A stretch of 6,042 nucleotides of DNA from DRLZ01 sp036478815. Its GTDB lineage: Bacteria; Pseudomonadota; Gammaproteobacteria; Methylococcales; DRLZ01. How positions within the stretch are numbered: position 1 is the first letter of the stretch; each line of letters begins with the position of its first letter. Positions 1 through 6,025 of the stretch are shown in pieces. Location: contig JAZGEP010000351.1 of NCBI GenBank assembly GCA_036478815.1, forward strand, positions 1-6,042. The letters run 5' to 3'. The notes below the pieces were generated by a model. It saw only the letters and a list, made by a program, of their open reading frames with translations. It ran no database searches and was not told where the DNA came from. The translations under genes and the position numbers were made by a program.

Positions 1-153
1 CATGGAATAACTTGAACAATTGACGTAGGCCATTGTTGTCAAATTACTGTTCATATTCAAGGCGCGAAAACAGGCGCATAGTGAGCTATGTAACTGTTTT
101 CGCAACACCGAAGATGAGCAAAAAGACAAGTCAATTGTTCAAGTTATTCCATG
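1..153 (+). repeat. Long palindromic element E1, downstream of gspB
   Basis: The outer arms 1-24 and 130-153 are perfect reverse complements over 24 bp. An inner pair, GCGAAAACAG (64-73) and CTGTTTTCGC (94-103), is also perfect, and the centre is CATAG (77-81), loop TGAG, CTATG (86-90). Between outer and inner stems the strands pair only in patches. The whole segment can fold into one long imperfect hairpin. The strand given is the orientation of the shared core reading GCGCATAG-NNNN-CTATGTAAC. The element starts at the window edge, so its true left boundary is unknown. It lies about 50 bp past the gspB stop codon, where a transcript hairpin could act as a terminator or 3' end stabiliser, but no U-rich tail follows. 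No open reading frame in it looks real. It belongs to the same family as the elements at 3161-3299 and 5744-5936. Confidence 0.85.
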
Positions 154-204
154 CACGTTCCTAAAGCATCACTGCAAATAATTAGTGCATTTTCGATCAA
201 ACTG

Positions 205-1200
205 TCAAGGACGAGCGATGATGAATTTTTTTCCGTTTTTACTCAGCGTAATTCCATCTTTACCAATATTAGTCAACTTAAGATTGTCTCCAACCTGATC
301 GCCAACACGGTATTTGCGCATATTAATAATCACAAAAGAGCTGTTAGCCTGCGCTGAATAAACGTAAACATTGATATCAAGTTGAGGTATTTGACTACGA
401 AAATCGGTTGGCATTTGTCGTAACATTGGAATATTGTTTGCCAACTGACGTTTAGCAGTCGATATTTTTTTGGTGGGTTGTTTCGTTCGCTTAGGTGGTT
501 TTTTTACTGATTTACTTTGCGTGTTTTTTAATGCAGTTTGATTTGGCTTTTTGATTTGGGGCTTAGGTTTTTTGAGTGTCGGTTTAGCTGCAATCTTCTT
601 ATTAACAGATGTTGCTTGCTTAGTCTGTGCTGGTTTCGTTTGAACTGGCTTGGCCTGTTCTACCTTCCTCGTTTCTGAAATTGATTTTACCGGTTTTGGC
701 TTTGGCTGTCGTGATTGAGTTTGTTGTGCTTTGATTTGTGCCAGCGTCTTTCCTGGTTCTGGTTTGTTTAGTCCTGGCTTATTAGAACCATTGGCCATCA
801 GTTCTGCTAAGGACTCTTTAGATTTATTTGCTCGTTGTTGCTTAGCCTGTATCTTTTGAGCGTCTAATGCTTCAGTTTGAATCTTTAATATCTCAGCTGT
901 TTGCGCGTTCGCCGATTTTTTAGCGTCGACAGGTTGCACTGAGGATCCATTAGATAAATCAGCAACACTTGTTTTATTGACAGTACTGGTGGTGATGGAT
1001 TCAACTGTTTTATCTGCTTGTGGACTCAGTGCATTATAGACCAGCCAGGCCAGATTAAGTAATACCAGGATAATGACAATGATACGACCACGTTTATAAC
1101 TGACAGGTTGTTGAACTGGACCATCTAGATTGATACCAGGTAGTGGTGGTTGTCTGTGTTCACGCTCGACTTTTCGCAAAGCATCCAGAATGTATGACAT
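205..1200 (-). CDS. gspB: GspB-like type II secretion accessory protein (TonB-like)
   Basis: Inner-membrane partner of GspA, expected to help place or assemble the type II secretin in the cell envelope. The protein has 331 residues. The N-terminus MSYILDALRKVERE is the typical GspB opening. A single membrane segment lies at about 40-57 after a basic KRGR stretch, giving a short cytoplasmic tail. Residues about 60-254 are a low-complexity periplasmic linker very rich in Lys, Pro, Gln and Thr (repeats such as KPVQTKPAQTKQ), like TonB. The C-terminal folded part, about 255-331, carries the IPMLRQMPTDFRSQIPQL and VYVYSAQANSSFVIIN segments of the GspB family domain. It starts 3 nt after the gspA stop codon; AAAGGA (complement of 1211-1216) is a Shine-Dalgarno site 10 nt before the ATG. 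The linker is poorly conserved in the family, so the call rests on the two ends and on gspA next door. Confidence 0.9.
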   Translation of the reverse strand: MSYILDALRKVEREHRQPPLPGINLDGPVQQPVSYKRGRIIVIILVLLNLAWLVYNALSPQADKTVESITTSTVNKTSVADLSNGSSVQPVDAKKSANAQTAEILKIQTEALDAQKIQAKQQRANKSKESLAELMANGSNKPGLNKPEPGKTLAQIKAQQTQSRQPKPKPVKSISETRKVEQAKPVQTKPAQTKQATSVNKKIAAKPTLKKPKPQIKKPNQTALKNTQSKSVKKPPKRTKQPTKKISTAKRQLANNIPMLRQMPTDFRSQIPQLDINVYVYSAQANSSFVIINMRKYRVGDQVGDNLKLTNIGKDGITLSKNGKKFIIARP

Positions 1201-1203
1201 AAC

Positions 1204-2922
1204 TCAATTGTCCTTTAATATCAACCGAGGCTGTGTTGTATTAGCCCTATTATGTAGCAGAACCCATGTTTTCGGCCCTACCACACCATCCGCAATCAAC
1301 CCATTATCAATCTGAAATTGAACCACGAGCCTGGCAAGTTTTTCATCATAAAACCACGGTGTTGGCGTTTCCATAACATCCTCATCAACACTTGCGAGTA
1401 ATTCTCTCAAACCGACCACGTTTTTGCCGTTATCTCCCTGACGCAATAAATACTTTCCTTTGACTGGAATTTTCGAGAGCAAGACATAATGGCCATTCCA
1501 TAATGCCACAAGTTGGTTCAATTCGGTGGTAAAGTCACTATATTTCCCGAGATCCAGCTGCACCTGATTGTCTATCACCTTTTTCAGCACAACGTGATAT
1601 TTTTTCCCCTTGGCGTTCTCTAACTCCACAATCGCCGGCCGATCAAATTGCAAAAGCGTTCGCCAGTTTGCACTGTCTATTAGGCAAACATACCCTTTTT
1701 GCTTTGCCAAATCACAACTACTTGCAGTGTTAACACCCTGATAACTAAGATTATAAACAGAAAATAGTTTTGAAAAAGCCTCCGTCAGAGTGAGCGCTTG
1801 TTGCTCAATAACATGACTCAATAACAGTGACTGTGACGGTTGATTTGAGTTTAATTGAACAGTGTTGAGTGCTTGTGGATTCTTGGTTATTGCATTCGCT
1901 ACAGGCGTCTTAACAACTGGTGCTGCATCCACAATCATCACTGCTCCAGCAGTTTTAGCTACTGGTTTTGTCGCTGGTGGTTCAACACTGTTAGCTGCCT
2001 GAGGGGTTCGTATTTCATCATTAAGAAAATACTGCCAAGCTAGCCATCCAAACGCAATCAGGGTAAGACTGAGAACAATACCAATCAACATTGCTCTCCA
2101 AGGTGATTGACGCCCTGTATTAAGAATTTCATTTGCAGCATTACTAACCAGACCGGCGCTAACTTTATGTTGATTTTTACTATATGCGCCGAGTAATGAC
2201 CGATCAGCAATCGTATTGACCAGACGTGGGATACCTCGCGAGCGTTTATAGAGTATCCTCAGCGCTCCTTTGCTGAATAAATCAGTATCGCCATCCACCT
2301 TGGCTATTCGATGGCGAACATAACCCTTTGTCTCATCAAAATTAAGGGCGATAAGATGATATCGCCCAGTAATACGCTGACTAAGCTGACGCAATTCCTT
2401 GTCATTGAGTAAATCGTTTAATTCAGGTTGGCCCACTAAAATTATTTGCAACAATTTTGTTTGCTTGGTTTCCAGGTTGGTGAGCAGCCGAACCTGTTCC
2501 AGCACGTCAAGATTAAGGTTTTGAGCTTCATCAATCAACACGATTGTACGTCTACCACGCGCGTGCGCATCGAGTAAAAAATGATTCAGCGCATCAACGA
2601 CAATCTTGATACTGGTATTATTTTCCGGATACTGAATACCCAGCTCATCACACAGCGTAGAAATCAATTCCAACGAACTGAGTTTTGGATTCAGCACCAA
2701 TGCTAAATTAACACTATCAGGTAATTGCTCCATCAAGCAATTACATAATGTGGTTTTACCTGTACCGACCTCACCCGTTAAAGCAACAAATCCTCCTCCC
2801 TCTCGTAAACCATAGAGCAGATGAGCCAGCGCTTCTTCATGACGTGCACTAAGAAACAAAAATCGCGGGTCTGGCGCAATAGAAAAAGGTTCAGATGAAA
2901 AATTGAAGTGTTGTAAATACAC
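1204..2922 (-). CDS. gspA: GspA/ExeA-type AAA+ ATPase with peptidoglycan-binding domain
   Basis: ATPase of the GspA-GspB (ExeAB) pair, which in Aeromonas and relatives binds peptidoglycan and promotes secretin assembly. The protein has 572 residues. The cytoplasmic AAA+ part shows Walker A GEVGTGKTT (50-58), Walker B TIVLIDEAQNL (126-136), a sensor-like ILVGQPEL (161-168), the candidate arginine finger region QLSQRITGR (179-187) and RGIPRLVN (229-236). One membrane segment lies at about 277-299. A Pro/Ala-rich linker (about 301-370) leads to a periplasmic region at 374-486 that resembles the C39-peptidase-like domain seen in some GspA proteins, and then a peptidoglycan-binding domain at about 493-556 (VVQFQIDNGLIADGVVGPKTW). 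The start is a GTG codon, chosen because MYLQHFNFSSEPFSIAPDP is the usual N-terminus of the family; the upstream TGGA is only a weak ribosome site. It is co-transcribed with gspB, 3 nt apart. Confidence 0.93.
   Translation of the reverse strand: MYLQHFNFSSEPFSIAPDPRFLFLSARHEEALAHLLYGLREGGGFVALTGEVGTGKTTLCNCLMEQLPDSVNLALVLNPKLSSLELISTLCDELGIQYPENNTSIKIVVDALNHFLLDAHARGRRTIVLIDEAQNLNLDVLEQVRLLTNLETKQTKLLQIILVGQPELNDLLNDKELRQLSQRITGRYHLIALNFDETKGYVRHRIAKVDGDTDLFSKGALRILYKRSRGIPRLVNTIADRSLLGAYSKNQHKVSAGLVSNAANEILNTGRQSPWRAMLIGIVLSLTLIAFGWLAWQYFLNDEIRTPQAANSVEPPATKPVAKTAGAVMIVDAAPVVKTPVANAITKNPQALNTVQLNSNQPSQSLLLSHVIEQQALTLTEAFSKLFSVYNLSYQGVNTASSCDLAKQKGYVCLIDSANWRTLLQFDRPAIVELENAKGKKYHVVLKKVIDNQVQLDLGKYSDFTTELNQLVALWNGHYVLLSKIPVKGKYLLRQGDNGKNVVGLRELLASVDEDVMETPTPWFYDEKLARLVVQFQIDNGLIADGVVGPKTWVLLHNRANTTQPRLILKDN
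1211..1216 (-). promoter_or_regulatory. Ribosome binding site of gspB
   Basis: AAAGGA on the minus strand, 10 nt before the gspB ATG. It lies inside the last codons of gspA, which fits translation of the pair from one mRNA. Confidence 0.6.
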
Positions 2923-2973
2923 AGTGAAAGTCCAGTATTATGCAATTGACGTCAACCAACAACAAGCATTTAC

Positions 2974-2979
2974 ATAATA
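2974..2979 (-). promoter_or_regulatory. Possible -10 box upstream of gspA
   Basis: TATTAT on the minus strand, about 50 nt before the gspA GTG codon. No good -35 hexamer stands 16-18 nt upstream of it. A better-spaced pair closer to the gene, TTGTTG-17 nt-CATAAT, would leave a leader of fewer than 10 nt and exclude a ribosome site. The AT-rich gap is a sensible place for the gspAB promoter, but the exact site is a guess. Confidence 0.2.
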
Positions 2980-3056
2980 CAGGATTCAGCAAATAAAGGC
3001 TGACCTATACTTCGCGCGGTAGCAAAGCACTATAACAGACGCATAGCTAGCGAGGG

Positions 3057-3152
3057 CTCATCAGACTGATGAGAAATGCGGGCAGAGGCTGCCCCCCGGG
3101 AATAAAAGCCGTAGCGAGGCAAAGCTGAGAAGTAGATCATCGTTTCGATGAT
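3057..3152. other. Cluster of three perfect small hairpins, possible structured RNA
   Basis: This part of the 376-bp gap between gspA and rfbD has no plausible gene. It contains three perfect inverted repeats in tandem: CTCATCAG-A-CTGATGAG (3057-3073; a real loop would open the innermost pair), GGGCAG-AGG-CTGCCC (3080-3094) and ATCATCG-TTT-CGATGAT (3136-3152). The DNA between the second and third has the self-pairing candidate GCC-gtagcga-GGC (3108-3120). Its base composition is richer in G and C than the flanking AT-rich DNA. It could be a small RNA, the leader of the gspAB mRNA read on the minus strand, or the decayed remnant of a mobile element. I do not recognise a known RNA family. It stands between the presumed gspA promoter region and E2. 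Confidence 0.4.
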
Positions 3153-3160
3153 AAGGGGTT

Positions 3161-3299
3161 AGGCAACTGGCAATGTATAACCCACCCATATTGCGCAGAA
3201 TTTTGTTTGTCTTAAGTGTTGTTGCGTAGAGCGCATAGTTGGCTATGTAACCGAAGCAACAAGACTTAAGGTGAGTGGGTTATTGATTACCAGTTGCCT
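3161..3299 (+). repeat. Long palindromic element E2, at the 3' end of rfbD
   Basis: The outer arms 3161-3185 and 3275-3299 are complementary at 22 of 25 positions, with ends AGGCAACTGG and CCAGTTGCCT. The inner arms CTTAAGTGTTGTTGC (3211-3225) and GCAACAAGACTTAAG (3256-3270) match at 14 of 15. The centre is CATAG (3234-3238), loop TTGG, CTATG (3243-3247), followed by TAACCGAAG. The left arm carries about 20 extra bases, including TATTGCGCAG, with no partner on the right. Its last base is the last base of the rfbD stop codon. TTA stands at both ends (3159-3161 and 3299-3301) and could be a 3-bp target duplication. At the RNA level it would form a large hairpin directly after rfbD, which might end or protect the operon transcript. 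Confidence 0.88.
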
Positions 3300-4213
3300 T
3301 ATATATGTGTCACCACCATTGAGTACAAACAAAGATCCAGACTTTGACTCCACTCAGGTAACTGCAGGTCATAAACTTGTTTTAACTTGTCATTATTCAG
3401 CACTGAATATTGGGGACGCGCTGCATCAGTACGAAATGCATCACTATCAATCGGATGTATTTTAGCCGAATCCAGAGACAAAATACCTCGGCGTAATGCA
3501 ATTTCTTGTATCTTCTGTGCAAAACCATACCATGATGTCTCACCTGTGTTTGTCAAGTGATAAGTGCCTCCAGCATTGGTAAGAGATAATCTGTTATTTG
3601 CTGTGGATTTAGCGATCATCATTGCTGTCGCTTCAGCAATTTGACGAGCTTGAGTCGGTGATCCAACCTGATCATCAACAACACCAAATGAATCGCGCTC
3701 CTTCATCAAACGCAACATGGTTAATAAAAAGTTCTTGCCGCGAACACCATAAACCCATGATGTGCGAAGGATTAAATGTGGAATCCCGACTGCCTGAATT
3801 GCTAACTCACCATTCAGCTTGGTCTCTCCGTATACATTGATCGGTGCTTTCTCGTCATCTTCAAGATACGGCTGTTTTTCAATGCCTGGAAACACATAAT
3901 CAGTGGAATAATGCACAAGACCAGCACCGCAATCACCTGCCGCTTGTGCCAGAATACCCGGCGCGATCGCATTGACTGCTTCAGCAGTTGCAACATCGGT
4001 CTCAGCCTTATCAACAGCTGTATACGCTGCTGCATTAACAATCAAATCTGGTTTGATAGCCTCGACAGTTGAACGAATAGAGCGCTCATCACGTAAATCA
4101 ATTGTATAACGAGTTGAGGAACGATCGACTACAATCACTGTTCCAAGGCAAGCGAGTGTCCGCTGCAACTCTCTGCCAACTTGACCATTATGACCAATGA
4201 GTAGAATACGCAT
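3299..4213 (-). CDS. rfbD: dTDP-4-dehydrorhamnose reductase
   Basis: Last step of dTDP-L-rhamnose synthesis: NAD(P)H-dependent reduction of dTDP-4-dehydro-L-rhamnose in the cytoplasm (RmlD, extended short-chain dehydrogenase fold). With the chosen start the protein has 304 residues, against 299 in E. coli. It shows the nucleotide-binding GHNGQVG (7-13), NAAAYTAVDKAE (60-71), YSTDYVFPG (102-110) and the catalytic YGETK (128-132). Thr104, Tyr128 and Lys132 fall at the same numbers as in Salmonella RmlD, which supports the ATG at 4213. An ATG at 4231 or a TTG at 4234 would add 6 or 7 residues, bring the start closer to rfbC, and cannot be excluded, since no start has a clear ribosome site. It follows rfbC by 36 nt and is the last gene of the operon. 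Its stop codon touches element E2. Confidence 0.95.
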   Translation of the reverse strand: MRILLIGHNGQVGRELQRTLACLGTVIVVDRSSTRYTIDLRDERSIRSTVEAIKPDLIVNAAAYTAVDKAETDVATAEAVNAIAPGILAQAAGDCGAGLVHYSTDYVFPGIEKQPYLEDDEKAPINVYGETKLNGELAIQAVGIPHLILRTSWVYGVRGKNFLLTMLRLMKERDSFGVVDDQVGSPTQARQIAEATAMMIAKSTANNRLSLTNAGGTYHLTNTGETSWYGFAQKIQEIALRRGILSLDSAKIHPIDSDAFRTDAARPQYSVLNNDKLKQVYDLQLPEWSQSLDLCLYSMVVTHI

Positions 4214-4249
4214 CGAATTAGATTGAATCATCAAATACTGTTTTGTCTG

Positions 4250-4804
4250 TTAGTTGATAAAAGGAATTGCGTCTTTAGGTAAATTTTCAAGCAAATAACC
4301 TTCAGCATCCTTGTCTGACAATATTGGATTGCTAATCGGCCAGCCAATATCTATTTGTGGATCATCCCAGCGCAGACAATGCTCCGCGAGTGGCAGGTAA
4401 TGCGTTGTACATTTGTAACTGACCATTGCCGTTTCACTTAACACACAAAACCCATGAGCAAACCCTGACGGAATATACAGTTGATGATGATTCTGGTCAC
4501 TTAGTATGATACCAAGCCATTGCTTGTAATGGGGTGAATCGGGACGGATATCAACAGCAACATCGAAGATTTCACCTTGAATCGCAGAGACCAGTTTGCC
4601 CTGCCCTTGCGGATTTTGAAAATGTAATCCCCGCAATACTTTGGCTTTTGAAAACGAAAAATTATCTTGCACAAACGATTCATTAATACCTTTTTCGAGA
4701 TAACCCAGACTATTCCATGTTTCTTTGAAATAGCCACGATCATCAACAAAAGAATCCGTTTCAATCAGCTTAACTCCCGGCAATTTTGTTTCTGTCACTT
4801 TCAT
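4250..4804 (-). CDS. rfbC: dTDP-4-dehydrorhamnose 3,5-epimerase
   Basis: Third step of dTDP-L-rhamnose synthesis: double epimerisation at C3 and C5 of dTDP-4-dehydro-6-deoxy-D-glucose (RmlC, cupin fold, usually a dimer). The 184 residues match the usual length. Motifs are DDRGYF (21-26), FVQDN (44-48), VLRGLHFQ (56-63) with the catalytic His61, GKLV with Lys70, GEIFDVAVDIR (77-87), IPSGFAHGF (111-119), the active-site region YKCTTHY (130-136) and LSDKD (162-166), whose Asp166 corresponds to the acid of the His-Asp pair. The start overlaps the rfbA stop as ATGA (4801-4804), which suggests translational coupling, and AAGGA lies 8 nt before the ATG. It appears intact. Confidence 0.97.
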   Translation of the reverse strand: MKVTETKLPGVKLIETDSFVDDRGYFKETWNSLGYLEKGINESFVQDNFSFSKAKVLRGLHFQNPQGQGKLVSAIQGEIFDVAVDIRPDSPHYKQWLGIILSDQNHHQLYIPSGFAHGFCVLSETAMVSYKCTTHYLPLAEHCLRWDDPQIDIGWPISNPILSDKDAEGYLLENLPKDAIPFIN

Positions 4805-5685
4805 ACAGGACGTCCTTGTTTTAAAATGCTATATAGATACTGCCCATACTCATTTTTGCTTAACTGATCGGCAATTTGTTGTAATTGATTCGCATCAATC
4901 CATCCTGCAGTATAAGCAATTTCTTCGGGACAACAGACTTTCAAGCCTTGTCTTTCCTCGATGGTCTGAATAAAATTTGATGCTTGCATCAATGAACGAT
5001 GCGTTCCAGTATCCAACCAGGCGATACCACGTCCCAGGCGTTCAACCTGTAATTGGTTTTGCTGCAAATAAATTCGATTCAAATCAGTAATTTCCAGCTC
5101 ACCTCGTGCAGATGGCTGTAACGATGCCGCCATTTCAGTCACTTGTTGATCGTAGAAATACAAGCCAGTAATTGCATAGTTTGATTTGGGATGCTTGGGT
5201 TTTTCTTCGACGCCAATCGCTTTACCTTCCGCGTCGAACTCAACAACACCATAGCGCTCAGGATCATTGACCCAATAACCAAACACGGTTGCACCTTGCT
5301 CTTGTTGATTGGCATTTTCCAGTGATTTCTGAAAGTCATGCCCGTAATAAATATTATCTCCCAGCACCAAACAACTGGGCCGATCAGCAACAAATTTTTT
5401 GCCTATAATAAATGCTTCTGCCAAACCATTGGGTTCGGGTTGAACCGCATACTCAATTTCAATCCCCCATTGCTCACCGTTGCCTAACAGATTTTCAAAC
5501 AATGGTTGATCATGCGGTGTGGTAATCAGCAAAATCTCACGAATTCCCGCCAGCATGAGTGCGCAAAGCGGATAATACACCATCGGCTTGTCAAAGACCG
5601 GCAGCAGTTGCTTGCTGATACTCTGTGTGAGCGGGTGTAGTCGCGTGCCAGAACCACCAGCCAGTAAAATACCTTTACGTTGCAT
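4801..5685 (-). CDS. rfbA: Glucose-1-phosphate thymidylyltransferase
   Basis: First step of dTDP-L-rhamnose synthesis: dTTP plus glucose-1-phosphate gives dTDP-glucose and pyrophosphate (RmlA, nucleotidyltransferase fold, cytoplasmic). With the start at 5685 the protein has 294 residues, against about 293 in E. coli. It shows the nucleotide-binding LAGGSGTRLHP (8-18) with Lys25 in SKQLLP, GLAEAF (87-92), LGDN (108-111) with metal ligand Asp110, VEEKP (159-163) with sugar-phosphate-binding Lys162, ARGELEITD (193-201) and LDTGTH (224-229) with the second metal ligand Asp225. The reading frame stays open to a GTG at 5745 and also has an ATG at 5700. I prefer 5685 because family members begin directly with MxxRKGI(I/L)LAGGSG. 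None of the three candidates has a clear ribosome site. It is the first gene of the operon, and the upstream DNA leads into element E3. The last four bases are shared with rfbC. Confidence 0.95.
   Translation of the reverse strand: MQRKGILLAGGSGTRLHPLTQSISKQLLPVFDKPMVYYPLCALMLAGIREILLITTPHDQPLFENLLGNGEQWGIEIEYAVQPEPNGLAEAFIIGKKFVADRPSCLVLGDNIYYGHDFQKSLENANQQEQGATVFGYWVNDPERYGVVEFDAEGKAIGVEEKPKHPKSNYAITGLYFYDQQVTEMAASLQPSARGELEITDLNRIYLQQNQLQVERLGRGIAWLDTGTHRSLMQASNFIQTIEERQGLKVCCPEEIAYTAGWIDANQLQQIADQLSKNEYGQYLYSILKQGRPV
4813..4817 (-). promoter_or_regulatory. Ribosome binding site of rfbC
   Basis: AAGGA on the minus strand, inside the end of rfbA and 8 nt before the rfbC ATG. With the ATGA overlap it indicates coupled translation. 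It is the clearest ribosome site in the window. Confidence 0.7.
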
Positions 5686-5743
5686 ATGTGAATGTGTCAT
5701 TGAATATGTAAATTTGTTTAGGAAACGGGGGTTACTTTCATCC

Positions 5744-5936
5744 ACTTTCTCTCAGGAGCGAGGACTTAAGGCAACGCGCAATCAATAACCCACCAGTATT
5801 ACTTGTCTTGTTGCCTGTCTTCTGCGTTGCAACTTCGGTTACATAGCCCGCTATGCTCCCTGCGCCTTGAAGACAAACAACAATCCTGCGCAATACTGGT
5901 GGGTTATTGATTGCGCGTTACCTAAGCAGAGAAAGT
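5744..5936 (-). repeat. Long palindromic element E3, upstream of rfbA
   Basis: The main arms 5769-5800 and 5892-5923 are complementary at 31 of 32 positions, with ends AGGCAACGCGC and GCGCGTTACCT. Inner arms at 5808-5822 and 5869-5883 match at 13 of 15. The centre is CATAG (5842-5846), loop CCCG, CTATG (5851-5855). Read on the minus strand it gives GCATAG-CGGG-CTATGTAACCGAAG, so E3 is inverted relative to E1 and E2. Complementarity continues beyond the main arms: ACTTTCTCT (5744-5752) pairs with AGAGAAAGT (5928-5936), interrupted on the left by about 12 extra bases. TAA at 5767-5769 and 5923-5925 could be a short target duplication. It lies about 60-85 bp before the rfbA start. I find no convincing promoter between it and the gene, so the operon promoter may lie in or beyond the element. 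Confidence 0.88.
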
Positions 5937-5945
5937 TTGAGCCCG

Positions 5946-5972
5946 GCCGGATAAGTCGTAGCATTATCCGGC
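5946..5972 (+). repeat. REP-like hairpin, first of a pair
   Basis: GCCGGATAA (5946-5954) and TTATCCGGC (5964-5972) are perfect 9-bp complements around a 9-nt loop, GTCGTAGCA. The GGCCGGATAA motif resembles enterobacterial REP sequences, but that is similarity of type and not proof of the same family. It lies in the non-coding stretch 5937-6042, where I see no gene. Confidence 0.65.
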
Positions 5973-5998
5973 GATTGTGAGTTTGTCGAGGCTCCGTT

Positions 5999-6025
5999 CC
6001 TGGATGGTACTGCGTTTATCCGGCC
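5999..6025 (-). repeat. REP-like hairpin, second of a pair, inverted
   Basis: On the minus strand this reads GGCCGGATAA, then ACGCAGTACC, then ATCCAGG. The same 9-mer GCCGGATAA as in the neighbouring hairpin pairs imperfectly with ATCCAGG, with one bulged A. The two copies face opposite ways about 25 bp apart, like a BIME (paired REP unit). A gene transcribed from beyond 6042 may end just outside the window. Confidence 0.5.

Noticed and set aside
130..204. Rho-independent terminator after gspB
   Set aside because: The E1 hairpin is strong but has no T-rich tail in the gspB direction, and the closer CACT...AGTG pairing is too weak.
151..357. Short plus-strand reading frame of 68 codons
   Set aside because: It overlaps the conserved C-terminal domain of gspB in antisense and has no ribosome site or family features.
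3078..3135. CTGCCCCCC followed by AAAAGCC and GGCAAAGCTGAGAAG is faintly like a cobalamin riboswitch
   Set aside because: There is no B12 box, the order of conserved segments is wrong, and on the plus strand no gene follows it in sense orientation.
3066..3150. CTGATGAG (3066-3073) and CGTTTCG (3141-3147, complement CGAAACG) recall the hammerhead ribozyme core
   Set aside because: The two motifs are on opposite strands in the needed reading. On the plus strand CTGATGAG is followed at once by AAA with no stem II, and no matching stems place the conserved bases correctly on either strand.
3156..3301. E2 as an integron attC site (GTTAGGC at 3158-3164 fits GTTRRRY)
   Set aside because: The right end has no RYYYAAC partner, E2 and E3 are inverted relative to each other, unlike cassette arrays, and the near-perfect long stem with a conserved centre is unlike attC. 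No integrase is visible.
3271..3465. Plus-strand reading frame of 64 codons starting inside E2
   Set aside because: It is antisense to the rfbD C-terminus and shows no recognisable protein features.
5686..5768. Sigma70 promoter for rfbA (TACATA as -10)
   Set aside because: No acceptable -35 sequence stands at the right distance, and other AT-rich hexamers fit equally well.
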